Assembly (NCBI GenBank): GCA_037974665.1
Contig: CM075770.1
Coordinates: 66,041,850-66,105,849, forward strand
Direction: 5' to 3'
Source: Ehretia macrophylla
Taxonomy: Eukaryota > Streptophyta > Magnoliopsida > Boraginales > Ehretiaceae
DNA: 64,000 nucleotides
The position numbers and the translations under genes are program-made. Below, piece by piece: positions 46,526 through 58,990 of this stretch. The notes under the pieces are model-generated. The model was not told the origin of the DNA. It made no database searches and saw only the letters and a program-made list of their open reading frames with translations. Numbering within the stretch: position 1 is the first letter of the stretch; every line of letters starts with the position of its first letter.

Positions 46526-47814
46526 GTCATGTTGAGGGCACAATTCCTTTATGTGTTAACGGTTCACAGTCCCAGCCTAGAGAGATGGCCTATTCAGAAG
46601 GCCCAATGGCTTAACAACAACCCATCCGCTTCAACAACGCAGCAGCCTCGTAAGACGTGATATCGATGCATTGTAGGGCCCTCTAATGTCCGGCGAGTAA
46701 GGTTGTCGTCCTTTTAACAGCTCACGACGTACGATCCTGGTCGAAAAAAAAGAGGTAAAGTAGAAAAGTAACCCGAAACTAATGAAAACGTTCGATTTTG
46801 GGCCCCAAAAATTGGCATAGCGTGCAAGCTCGCTGCCCCAGTCATAGAGCTATCAGAGAGCTTTGCAACGGTATGCTGTGCGCCACGTAACTCCCTACAG
46901 ATCAAAAGTTATGGGCACCGGAGCGACAGTGTCACGCCCTAACCCGGCCTATAAGGTTAGACTAGGGTGTGAACTAAACATTCAAGTCACGTCTCGTACT
47001 TAACTGTTTATAAAGATTTAACACTTATCGTTTTTAGCCTAAACTCCAAAGTTTTTCGAAAAATCGGCAACATAACGGTTGTAATTGGACACTTTGGTTT
47101 GACCTAATTCTCTAAACGCCTCAATTATTCCAATCATTAATCCAATTCCATTAAGGACTCCTATTTGACACCAACCGATTGGCTAACTAGTTTACCTTGA
47201 AAGTCTCATTTGGTTAATAAGCCTAACATGATAACTATGTCCTGTTTATTTTTCAATTTCCTATCATGCAAGTACCTATTATCCTTTAGTTTGAAAATGA
47301 ACACCAAAGTGAAATTAGATAGAATTAACTTAGTTGATTGTTCATCTAGTGGTTTGAATGCCTATGATAACTACTAATTAAGAAAACGAAAGCAAACAAC
47401 CAAATAAAAGTTTGTCCGGTTATAGATAGTACAATCTCAGAATTAGACCCAAATTACAACGGGGTCATTTACATCAATAAACAACGAGCAACATAAAAGA
47501 AATAGTCTTCAAGTAGCATAGTTCACAAATAGCCATAATCACGCAAGGCACACAAGACAGGCAATCACTCCAGGGGTTCATCGTTAGGCACACCATCCTC
47601 GGGTACCTGTACCTGTTCTTCTTCACCTGTGATGAAAAAGAGGGTGAGTCCTTATGAACTCAGCGAGGGGGAACGAGAAATACGTTTTGAAACTCGTTTT
47701 CCAGTTCAATTTATGAAAACTCTTTTTGAGAACATGTCACGTATTACAAATAATAAGGTACGCAATTATAAGAAACAAATCGAGTAACGGATATAAAGTA
47801 AGGGAACAGAAATG

Positions 47815-48010
47815 CCAGTCTTTCCTCCCCGAGGTTCTCTAGGAACCAAGCGAGAGTACTTACATATAAGCACAGGAACAAGAATACCAGTCTTTCCTCC
47901 CCGAGGTTCTCTAGGAACCAAGCGAGAGTACTTACATATAAGCACAGGAACAAGAATACCAGTCTTTCCTCCCCGAGGTTCTCTAGGAACCAAGCGAGAG
48001 TACTTATACA
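47815..48010 (-). repeat. 72-bp tandem repeat, three copies
   Basis: Three near-identical copies, with corresponding bases at 47819, 47891 and 47963. Each contains the hairpin GGTTC-CTAGA-GAACC. The period is 24 codons exactly, which is why a 177-codon open frame (47744-48277, minus strand) with a repeated peptide appears here; nothing suggests it is a protein. Confidence 0.95.
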
Positions 48011-48300
48011 CATTGTAAAAAGGATACGGTGAGCATTTGCTCTCAATGTCAATTTCGATTCATTTGGTGCGGCCGACTTCAATAATCCACTTATCGCTCC
48101 CAATTGGGTGTACTCCGGATGTACCCCGAAACCTACGACCCAACTCTCCGAGGGTGAAATGCCAAGCGAGAGAGGGAATTGGACCATGGTAGTCACGGTA
48201 ACACCGGCAAGCCCGATGCCGCCCGGCGTGCGTGAAACACTACCATGCCCCACGAAAGGTTGCAACCTCGTATACAATGCCCATTTATGTCATTTAACAT

Positions 48301-48560
48301 TTCACATTAGGAGGTCAACAAAGTAGGTTGCCTCCGAGCAAGTATATGATCACATTTTGACATATTGGCATATAAGGCATTGTAAGAACATATAATCATT
48401 TCATATATCCATTTGAAAGCAATTAAACTTTAATGGGCAGCCAAGTAATCATGTTCAAATAAACCATTTAATATCTTTTAACAATTCACATTAGAAGGAC
48501 AACAAAGTAGGTTGTCTCCGAGCAATTTCAAGATCATATATTGCCAAGTAAACGAACGAG
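48301..48560 (-). repeat. 184-bp-offset duplication in family A LTR
   Basis: The segment beginning TTCACATTAG at 48301 recurs at 48485 with changes (AGGAGGTCAACAAAGTAGG against AGAAGGACAACAAAGTAGG). Both LTRs of the full-length element have it (also about 55280 and 55460); the solo LTRs have only one copy. Confidence 0.85.
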
Positions 48561-51128
48561 GCATGCTTGACATGAAATTTCACTTTGTAGAACACATAGA
48601 GCCATATGAACATTAAACGGGCAGCCATGTAACACATGTAAAATAGGCCATATAACTCATCAAGAAGTTCATATAATCAAGTGATACGAATTATTCGACA
48701 TGCAACAACATTTACGTGGGTTCGGTAGCAAGACAAGCTTATTTGACAACATGCAATGGTAAAAACCATAATTGAAGTTATAACACATTTACGAGCAGCC
48801 CACGCAACGTACAATTTTCACACAATATCCAATGATTAACACTTAGTAAGACTACTTAGCCATTAGGGTTTCCGTTTCATGCACGATCGTGTGTTCAAGC
48901 CCTAAGTCAACTCAACATCATTCCCGAGTCATACATCATTCAATTCAAACATCCTCAAGTACTCAAAACAGTCCATGCAATATTCCGACATCACATTTCC
49001 AAGCAATTAGCACCACAAGAGAGGTTACAATAGTTTTCCATGCATATAGCTAAGTGAAACACTCACTGCAATAGGCTGTTTTCTCACAATCAATCGGGTA
49101 AGAAAACAATCTCCAAATTCAGTGAATAAGATGTCAAATTAAAGCTTAAGAAGTTAACTAAACTCAGAAACAAACCTTGCATCAATTGGAGTTCAGAATC
49201 ATTAGTTATGGCCGAAACAGTGAGGTAGCACAAAACTGTCCAGATTTGCACACTTTTCAGAAATTGACGTTTTTGAGGTCCTTAGAGTCATTTTTAGCTT
49301 TGGTCCATTTCTGACAAAATTGTCCATAACTGAAAAATATAGTAGCACACCAATTGTCATGCATTTTGGGCAACATTTACTAAGTCAAATATGGTTCGCT
49401 CCACAAGGTCAGTGCATCTGCCAAAACCTGATTCATTTTCCCAGATTTCCAGATTTGGTCATATTTTAATGATTTGCCATTTTGAGGACCTTAGAGTCAA
49501 AATTAGCTTCGGCTTATTTCTGGGAAAAATGTTCAAAACTGTCCAAACTAGTCACCCACCAATTTTCAATCATTTTCAACATCATTTTCTTGGCTAAACT
49601 TACCTCGAACAGACTGGTCAGAGAGCTGTCATCCACTTCGACTTCACCTAGCATCATTTTCAAGCCAAGATCTTGCCATGCATGGTTGTTTAAGATTATG
49701 AACGACCATATAGCTCAAGTACAGAAGCAAATACACACATTTATGAGCATGCATGTGAAATTTCAAAGAGTTTTCAAAAGCTTTTAACCCTCACCTTTGC
49801 AATCAACCAAAAGATGCACAAAAACCTTGTTGAGGCTCAAATTTCTTCCTCTTCTTGCTTAGCCGAGTTTCCAACTTGGTTTTCTCTATTTTTCCTAGCC
49901 TAGTAAGCAATCTCTTAGTACATGCATGTAGTTAGGACTTGAAGAAAAGAAATGGAAGCTTAGTAACTCACCTAGGCCGAAAATGAAGCTTCAATGCACA
50001 TGCATGAGTCATTTTTGCATCATAGCTTGGTTGGTTGAGGTCCTGTGTTTGTGGGTTGCTTGGCTTAGCTATGGTGTGAAGAAGAGAAACTATGGAAATG
50101 ATGAACTCAGCCAAAACCGAAATGGAGAGAGAAAATGAGAGGGAGAGAGAGAAATGTGAGGAAAGTGAGAGAAATGAGAGAAAAATGAGGCTTTTTGCAA
50201 TTTTTGAGCATGTGGTCAGCCTTGGGCTTCCAAATCTGAAATTTTGTGTCTTCAAGGTGGAATTTGAAATGTTAGCATGGGCCATGAGTGGTTTGGTCGA
50301 AAATGAGAGGAAATTGAGGTGGTTTTGGGCAATTTTTTATGCATTGATAAGTGTTTTTGTGTCATGACTTGTCTAGAATTATTTTGAATTAAACATGCAT
50401 GCAAAAATCTGATTTTGTGTCATCTTTTGAATTGTTTTAACATGTGTGTAAGAGAATGTTGGGTATTTAGGGATTTTAGGTAGAATAGAATATAGGGTAT
50501 GTTTAGAGGTTGGTGAGATTTTGTCTTGTAGTGAGTTTAAAATATAATATTTAGGTGTTAGTGGATTTTGTAGAGATTTGAATTAGGATTATAATAATAG
50601 TTAGTGGATTGTGTAGGATTATTTTATTGTCTTGTGCTTTGTGTAGGATTCTTTCTTGATCAACGTGGTAGCACGGATTCTTAGGTCTAGGGCACGAATT
50701 ACGAGGTAGACACGATCTACGAGGTAAGACACGAACTTCAAGACTAATGCACGTACTTCAAGACTAATGCACAGATTTCAATGCAAATGCACACAATCCC
50801 TAGATAAATGTACGTAAACCAATACAAGGCACGTAATTCAAGACACGACTCTTAAACCTAGGTTAAAGCACGCAGTTCAAGGTTAATGTACACGAAACGA
50901 AGAGACACACGCAAATCAAGGTCTCGTATGTAAATTAAGGTCATGGCATGTTTATCTAGGTATCGCACGTATATCAAGGATTAGGGCACACAATTTTAGG
51001 TTAAGGCACGTATAACGAGGCATGCACGAAAACCAAGACATGGCACGTAATCTAGGGTCGGTCGTACAGTTCTAGTTCTAAGGCATGCAAATCGAGGTAA
51101 GGCACGTTATTCGGGATCGGGCCTCACA

Positions 51129-51141
51129 TCCTCCCCTCCTT
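51129..51141 (-). other. LARD polypurine tract
   Basis: On the minus strand AAGGAGGGGAGGA directly precedes the 3' LTR start TGTGAGG, the site of plus-strand DNA priming. Confidence 0.94.
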
Positions 51142-53951
51142 AAAAGAATTTCGTCCCGAAATTCATTCTTACTTGTTAAGGTCATTTAAACGGATTCCGA
51201 CCCTTGTTATTCTTCCTACTCCGGTTCATCCCGTGTTTGGTGATTTCTTACCAAAACCAATTCACTTCCTATGTTTCTCCAATTGGTCTTAAGGTCGAGT
51301 TCATTAACTAAGGTTAGAATCTCCAAACATTGTCATCAAAGTTGCATCGGTATTCTAGCTATATAACTATAATTCCAAAATCATGGCTCATGTTGTGTCA
51401 ATCTCGCATTCATACCTCAAAAGGAATATCACAATAATTCCATGATCCTAAGGTGACATACCCTAATTTCAAGATGATAGGTCTATATCCGATTTACATA
51501 TCCTATCTACTAGCTTCAAAACTGTTATCACATAGGTCATACACAAGTTACGGATCATTTCCACGATACAATCCTATTTTCAGGTTGAACTCACCAAACA
51601 AACTAATCCATCTCAAGTCGTCATCTATCGATAGTATCATAGTTCTTATCTTGAAGGTACATTGGATTAGTAAATCTTCTAAAAACTAGTCTTCTGGTTA
51701 TAAGCTCCTATTCACTAACATCCTTTCCCAGCTTCGTTAACCTTCACGCTCGTAATCAAGGAGAAAGACCATTGAGATTCATTAAACTCGAATTCTAAGG
51801 TTTATCAAGTATCACCAACAAATTGCCATCGAAATTGCATGGGTAAACTAATCATGTTACACTAGTTCAACTCTTACAAGTAAATTTTATCAGCTTATGA
51901 TCCACAATCTATTTCCTTATTCAAATCCCTATCTTCAAGTCACGAGGCTTCAGAATTTTCTTTTAATCTTATCCAAAACTCCTAAGAAGAATAGCTTCAA
52001 CCTCAAATAAATTCTACTCACCTTAATCCAAGGTTACGTCATACTTAAGAAGACAATGGTCCTACTCACTTAGCGACCTAGTCATCCCTTCGAACACTTA
52101 ATGCCCGCCAATATATCTTCGACATTAATGTTACTAAGCTAGGTTCATAGCCATGTAAGCGAGATCAATTCTCTACTAGGTTACCGGTTGTACAACAACA
52201 ATCCTAGGACTATAAATGGGTACCGAAATGATCTAGCTCATAAGACACTTACCATACTGATCCAAGTAGCTCATTACACAAAATAACTTCAAGGTCGTGT
52301 CAACATAAGGATTATAACCACAATATAATCTAATAGAACTTCAAAAGTAGTCAACAACTCATATAACTATCACTACAAGATCCGTCCTCCATTTAACGAC
52401 CACGATTCGGAGTCTACCAACAGCTAGTTTCTAGATATGAAACGGTGCACATAATACAGTTATCTAACAATAGTCTCTTGGGTCATCATGACTCTGATTC
52501 ATCTCATCTTTCTTTCTTCGTTTACATGTTCAACTAGCTAAGAGCATCAAGACTCATCGACCTTAGGTCCTAGGGTTCACCATGAATCATCATGCGTACT
52601 CACAATTAGCTATTTAGGATTACTAATCAAATCCTAACGACTCCACTTCGCAACCAGATGCTTAATATCGTTTCGATGGTTTATATAATAGGTCCATCGG
52701 TGTTACTTAGGGATATATGCTTCCTAATATCCTCTAGGGTATCCAAATAACGAGAGCATAGAATGACTTACTTGCGTATTTACAGCTAAGTTCGAGGGAC
52801 ACCAACTAATACCGTGTTTCTTAATATCATAAATATCCAACTTAGGACCTTTAGTAACGTTAGTCATTTAATGCATAATTCAATTCCTTAAACTTCTATC
52901 TGACCTAACATTTTAGGTGTAGTTTCCGAACACGAGTTCTCGTTATGCGAATTCCTCGATTCCAATATCCCCATATCTTGTTATACTAAAGATTCATCAA
53001 TCTTGTTAAACTTAATCTCTAGAGTTGCCTACATGTCTCGAGGTTATCCATTGTTAAGTTACCTAAACACATTATTCATGCCTTAATAATCTAACCCCTA
53101 TCGCCCATTTCCACGAGTTCATCCCTTAATTTCTATGTCACAATCTTACCATTGAGTGAACTTGAAACTCGTTAATATACACCTTATTAGGTTCAACGAT
53201 GCTTAATTCCAATCAAGTAAGGATTCAATCGTACGAGTATATTTCCAACTTCTTAGATAGCCTATCGAGCCAATTTTAAGATGTGAGAAATGGATTCAAA
53301 GAAACCTCCAAGTCAACTTCCACTATCAGCACATGAGAATATATACTACTCTACATATTTAATAGTATGTTCTTATATCTTAAGCGAAGTTGTATGTCAT
53401 TAAACTTTATACTTGAACCATAATTAGAAGAACGGTTTAACGGAATCAATAATTTCATAGCTATAAAATTGACAACATAATCACAGGTATAGGTATTCCA
53501 AAAATAAGGAGATAACTTTACCTCAACAATTATACCCGTGCTACGCATTTTATACATATGCATATCCAATAATACATACTATCCATCGAGTACCTGTGAA
53601 GATGCCAAAAATCTCTAACCGAGCCTTTTCGTTCGTCCTGCACAAATTCACTTCCCTAAAAGTCCTAATTCTAACTATCTATGTGTATAAACAGTCATTC
53701 ACGGTAATATAACATGAACATGTATGAAGGAAGGAGTATAAAAGTAAGCATGCATTATTGAGGGCACTAACGTGTCGCTGTGCATGACACATAATACATA
53801 TAGTCCACAAAGGCACATAGTATTCAATTCTCAAAGCAATTAAAGCACATTAGCACACATTAACACATATAAACAAGACATCATAATTACCTTAGGGCTT
53901 CTACCCATGTTCCGAGAGTTGAACCCGACTAACGCCTAGTTACTAAACTAA
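51142..53951 (-). mobile_element. LARD interior, non-coding
   Basis: About 2.8 kb of AT-rich sequence without recognisable genes. The longest frames are 78 codons (51453-51689, plus) and 72 codons (53351-53569, minus), neither with domain features. Its role in LARDs is presumed to be packaging and structural RNA; no specific motif could be confirmed by eye. Confidence 0.85.
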
Positions 53952-53963
53952 GCTCTGATACCA
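53952..53963 (-). other. LARD primer-binding site, initiator tRNA-Met
   Basis: TGGTATCAGAGC on the minus strand, 14 bases after the 5' LTR terminus. The gap is longer than the two bases in the left-edge element and the TRIM. Confidence 0.94.
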
Positions 53964-53977
53964 TTCTACTTATAAGG

Positions 53978-56900
53978 TGTCACGCCCCAACCCGGCCTAT
54001 AAGGTTAGACTAGGGTGTGACTTAAACATTCAAGTCACATCTCGTACTTAACTGTTTATAAAGATTTAACACTTATCGTTTTTAGCCTAAACTCCAAAGT
54101 TTTTCGGAAAATCGGCAACATAACGGCTGTAATTGGACACTTTGGTTTGACCTAATTCTCTAAACGCCTCAATTATTCCAATCATTAATCCAATTCCATT
54201 AAGGACTCCTATTTGACACTAACCGATTGGCTAACTAGTTTACCTTGAAAGTCTCGTTTGGTTAATAAGCCTAACATGATAACTATGTCCTGTTTATTTT
54301 TCAATTTCCTATCATGCAAGTACCTATTATCCTTTAGTTTGCAAATGAACACCTAAGTGAAATTAGATAGAATTAACTTAGTTGATTGTTCATCTAGTGG
54401 TTTGAATGCCTACGATAACTACTAATTAAGAAAACGAAAGCAAACAACCAAATAAAAGTTTATCCGGTTATAGATAGTACAATCTCAGAATTAGACCCAA
54501 ATTACAACGGGATCATTTACATCAAGAAACAACGAGCAACATAAAAGAAATAGTCTTCAAGTAGCATAGTTCACAAATAGCCATAATCACGCAAGGCACC
54601 CAAGACAAGCAATCACTCCGGGGGTTCATCGTTAGGCACACCATCCTCGGGTACCTGTACCTGTTCTTCTTCACCTGTGATGAAAAAGAGGGTGAGTCCT
54701 TATGAACTCAGCGAGGGGGAACGAGAAATAAGTTTTGAAACTCATTTTCCGGTTCAATTTATGAAAACTCTTTTTGAGAACATGTCACGTATTACAAATA
54801 ATAAGGTACGCAATTATAAGAAACAAATCGAGTAACGGATATAAAGTAAGGGAACAGAAATGCCAGTCTTTCCTCCCCGAGGTTCTCTAGGAACCAAGCG
54901 AGAGTACTTACATATAAGCACAGGAACAAGAATACCAGTCTTTCCTCCCCGAGGTTCTCTAGGAACCAAGCGAGAGTACTTATACACATTGTAAAAAGGA
55001 TACGGTGAGCATTTGCTCTCAATGTCAATTTCGATTCATTTGGTGCGGCCGACTTCAATAATCCACTTATCGCTCCCAATTGGGTGTACTCCGGATGTAC
55101 CCCGAAACCTACGACCCAACTCTCCGAGGGTGAAATGCCAAGCGAGAGAGGGAATTGGACCATGGTAGTCACGGTAACACCGGCAAGCCCGATGCCGCCC
55201 GGCGTTCGTCAAACACTACCATGCCGACCGAAAGGTTGCAACCTCGTATACAATGCCCATTTATGTCATTTAACATTTCACATTAGGAGGTCAACAAAGT
55301 AGGTTGCCTCCGAGCAAGTATATGATCACATTTTGACATATTGGCATATAAGGCATTGTAAGAACATATAATCATTTCATATATCCATTTGAAAGCAATT
55401 AAACTTTAATGGGCAGCCAAGTAATCATGTTCAAATAAACCATTTAATATCTTTTAACAATTCACATTAGAAGGACAACAAAGTAGGTTGTCTCCGAGCA
55501 ATTTCAAGATCATATATTGCCAAGTAAACGAACGAGGCATGCTTGACATGAAATTTCACTTTGTAGAACACATAGAGCCATATGAACATTAAACGGGCAG
55601 CCATGTAACACATGTAAAATAGGCCATATAACTCATCAAGAAGTTCATATAATCAAGTGATACGAATTATTCGACATGCAACAACATTTACGTGGGTTCG
55701 GTAGCAAGACAAGCTTATTTGACAACATGCAATGGTAAAAACCATAATTGAAGTTATAACACATTTACGGGCAGCCCACGCAACGTACAGTTTTCACACA
55801 ATATCCAATGATTAACACTTAGTAAGACTACTTAGCCATTAGGGTTTCCGTTTCATGCACGATCGTGTGTTCAAGCCCTAAGTCAACTCAACATCATTCC
55901 CGAGTCATACATCATTCAATTCAAACATCCTCAAGTACTCAAAACAGTCCATGCAATATTCCGACATCACAATTCCAAGCAATTAGCACCACAAGAGAGG
56001 TTACAATAACTTTCCATGCATATAGCTAAGTGAAACACTCACTGCAATAGGCTGTTTTCTCACAATCAATCGGGTAAGCAAACAATCTCCAAATTCAGTG
56101 AATAAGATGTCAAATTAAATCTTAAGAAGTTAACAAAACTCAGAAACAAACCTTGCATCAATTGGAGTTCAGAAGCATTAGTTATGGCCGAAACAGTGAG
56201 GTAGCACAAAACTGTCCAGATTTGCACACTTTTCAGAAACTGACGTTTTTGAGGTCCTTAGAGTCATTTTTAGCTTTGGTCCATTTCTGACAAAATTGTC
56301 CATAACTGAAAAATCTAGTAGCACACCAATTTTAATGCATTTTGGACAACATTTACTAAGTCAACTATGGTTCGTTCCACAAGGTCAGTGCATCTGCCAA
56401 AACCTGATTCATTTTCCCAGATTTCCAGATTTGGTCATATTTTAATGATTTGCCATTTTGAGGACCTTAGAGTCAAAATTAGCTTCGGCCTATTTCTGGG
56501 AAAAATGTTCAAAACTGTCCAAACTAGTCACCCACCAATTTTCAATCATTTTCAACATCATTTTCTTGGCTAAACTTACCTCGAACAGACTGGTCAGAGA
56601 GCTGTCATCCACTTCGACTTCACCTAGCATCATTTTCAAGCCAAGATCTTGCCATGCATGGTTGTTTAAGATTATGAACGACCATATAGCTCAAGTACAG
56701 AAGCAAATACACACATTTATGAGCATGCATGTGAAATTTCAAAGAGTTTTCAAAAGCTTTTAACCCTCACCTTTGCAATCAACCAAAAGATGCACAAAAA
56801 CCTTGTTGAGGCTCAAATTTCTTCCTCTTCTTGCTTAGCCGAGTTTCCAACTTGGTTTTCTCTATTTTTCCTAGCCTAGTAAGCAATCTCTTAGTACATG

Positions 56901-58086
56901 CATGTAGTTAGGACTTGAAGAAAAGAAATGGAAGCTTAGTAACTCACCTAGGCCGAAAATGAAGCTTCAATGCACATGCATGAGTGATTTTTGCATCATA
57001 GCTTGTTCGGTTGAGGTCCTTTGCTTGTGGCTTGCTTGGTTTAGCTATGGTGTGAAGAAGAGAAGCTATGGAGATGAAGAACTCAGCCAAAACCGAAATG
57101 GAGAGAGAAAATGAGAGGGAGAGAGAGAAATGTGAGGAAAGTGAGAGAAATGAGAGAAAAATGAGGCTTTTTGCAATTTTTGAGTATGTGGTCAGCCTTG
57201 GGCTTCCAAATCTGAAATTTTGTGTCTTCAAGGTGGAATTTGAAATGTTAGCATGGGCCATGAGTGGTTTGGTCGAAAATGAGAGGAAATTGAGGTGGTT
57301 TTGGGCAATTTTTTATGCATTGATAAGTGTTTTTGTGTCATGACTTGTCTAGAATTATTTTGAATTAAACATGCATGCAAAAATCTGATTTTGTGTCATC
57401 TTTTGAATTGTTTTAACATGTGTGTAAGAGAATGTTGGGTATTTAGGGATTTTAGGTAGAATAGAATATAGGGTATGTTTAGAGGTTGGTGAGATTTTGT
57501 CTTGTAGTGAGTTTAAAATATAATATTTAGGTGTTAGTGGATTTTGTAGAGATTTGAATTAGGATTATAATAATAGTTAGTGGATTGTGTAGGATTATTT
57601 TATTGTCTTGTGCTTTGTGTAGGATTCTTTCTTGATCAACGTGGTGGCACGGATTCCTAGGTCTAGGGCACGAATTACGAGGTAAGACACGAACTTCAAG
57701 ACTAATGCACGTACTTCAAGACTAATGCACAGATTTCAATGCAAATGCACGCAATCCCTAGATAAATGTACGTAAACCAATACAAGGCACGTAATTCAAG
57801 ACACGACTCTTAAACCTAGGTTAAAGCACGCAGTTCAAGGTTAATGCACACGAAACGAAGAGACACACGCAAATCAAGGTCTCGCATGTAAATTAAGGTC
57901 ATGGCATGTTTATCTAGGTATCGCACGTATATCGAGGATTAGGGCACACAATTTTAGGTTAAGGCACGTATAACGAGGCATGCACGAAAACCAAGACATG
58001 GCACGTAATCTAGGGTCGGTCGTACAGTTCTAGTTCTAAGGCACGCAAATTGAGGTAAGGCACGTTATTCGGGATCGGGCCTCACA
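53978..58086 (-). repeat. 5' LTR of the LARD element
   Basis: 4109 bp, ends TGTCACGCCCC and GGGCCTCACA on the plus strand. It has two 72-bp repeats (about 54860-54982) where the 3' LTR has three. It carries the same mosaic U3 as the 3' LTR, so that composition predates this insertion. Confidence 0.95.
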
Positions 58087-58243
58087 ACGGAGACCTGGTC
58101 ACAAGCCCTACGCCTTCAGTTTCCGGGCCCAGCCTCCACATGAAGCAAAGTTGTCTTGCCCAAGGTGCCGTGGGATTCGGTAATAGAAATTTGGTGGATA
58201 AACTATCTTGACAACCCTAACCAGGGCAAAAAAAAATTGAAAA

Positions 58244-58257
58244 GGGGGGGGGGGGGG
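58244..58257 (-). repeat. Poly-G run of 14 beside a 5S gene
   Basis: The normal 3-6 G residues 3' of the 5S gene are expanded to 14 (C-run on the sense strand), between the gene end and the T-run terminator. It accounts for most of the extra length of this unit. Confidence 0.9.
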
Positions 58258-58258
58258 A

Positions 58259-58376
58259 GGGGGCAACACGAGGACTTCCCAAGGGGTTACCCATCCTCGT
58301 ACTATTCTCGCCCAAGCACGCTTAACTTCGAACTTCTGATGGGATCCGGTGCATTAGTACTGGTATGATCGCACCC
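58259..58376 (-). rRNA. 5S rRNA gene, copy 42
   Basis: 118 nt with about 7 substitutions, including one in box C and one or two at the 3' end. Box A is intact. The spacer on its 3' side is cut short by the LARD, 172 bp away. Confidence 0.93.
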
Positions 58377-58872
58377 ATCATGTTGAGGGTACAAATCATT
58401 TTTGTGTTAACTGTTCACAGTCCCAGCCTAGAGTGATAGCCCATTCAGAAGGCCCAATGGGCTTAAAGACAACCCATCTGCTTCAACAACGCAGCATCCT
58501 CGCAAGACGAGATATCGACACGTTGTAGGGCCTTCTAATGTCCCACGAGTAAGGATGTCGTACTTTTAACAGCTCACGACGTACGATCCGGGACTGAAAA
58601 ATAGAGCAAAAGCAAGCTAGCTGCCCCCGTCGTAGAGATCTCGGAGAGCTTTGCAACGGTATGCTGTGCACCGCGTAACTCCTTACGAATCAAATGTTAT
58701 GGGCACTGAGGCGACGGAGACCTGTTCACAAGCTCTACGCCCTCGGTTTGCTGGCCCAGCCTCCACGTGAAGCGAAGTTGTCTTGGCCAAGGTGCCGTGG
58801 GATTCGATAATAGAAATGTGGTAGATAAAGTATCTTGGCAACCCTAACTGGAGCAAAAAAAATTGAAAAGGG

Positions 58873-58990
58873 GGGTGCAACACAAGGACTTCCCAGGGGG
58901 TCACCCATCCTAGTACTACTCTCACCCAAGCACGCTCAACATTGGAGTTTTGATGGGATCCGGTGTATTAGTGCTGGTATGATCGCACCC
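58873..58990 (-). rRNA. 5S rRNA gene, copy 43
   Basis: 118 nt with about 7 substitutions, three in box A. Box C is intact. Confidence 0.94.

Larger units (their letters stand above)
35170..46929 (-). repeat. 5S rDNA tandem array, block 5
   Basis: Seventeen 5S genes with 676-679-bp spacing. It is the longest uninterrupted stretch. The spacer near 35535 lacks about 10 bp. Private variants shared by neighbours (38962/39639; spacers at 40740-40880/41420-41560; spacers near 42290/43650) indicate local exchange. The block ends 404 bp upstream of the last gene, at the full-length retrotransposon. Confidence 0.97.
46930..51128 (-). repeat. 3' LTR of the LARD element
   Basis: 4199 bp. It differs from the 5' LTR mainly by an extra 72-bp repeat, plus scattered substitutions and small indels. 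From the U3 end (right) it holds the GCAC minisatellite (about 50675-51115), a GA-rich tract (50110-50190), two 209-bp-period blocks (about 49200-49560), the 184-bp duplication (48301-48560), the shared module (48105-48330) and the 72-bp repeats (47815-48005). Confidence 0.95.
46930..58086 (-). mobile_element. Full-length family A LARD-type LTR retrotransposon (11157 bp)
   Basis: Two LTRs (4199 and 4109 bp) enclose a 2849-bp interior bounded by a tRNA-Met primer site and a polypurine tract, both on the minus strand. The interior has no frame above 78 codons and no gag, protease, reverse transcriptase, RNase H or integrase motif, so the element is non-autonomous. Long LTRs plus a non-coding interior is the LARD architecture. 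Flanks are imperfect: GACAG on the left against ACGG on the right, consistent with a GACGG target plus one substitution and one lost base. LTR identity in a sampled 560 bp is about 97-98%. Confidence 0.95.

Noticed and set aside
47744..48277. 177-codon open frame with a repeated peptide, the longest in the window
   Set aside because: It lies wholly in a retrotransposon LTR, the repeat is the 72-bp DNA repeat whose length happens to be 24 codons, and the other LTR gives a shorter version. No domain, and no start context worth noting.
51142..53951. Possible decayed gag-pol in the LARD interior
   Set aside because: Frames are short in all phases and no aspartic protease, YxDD-type or zinc-knuckle pattern could be found by eye. 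A profile search would be decisive.
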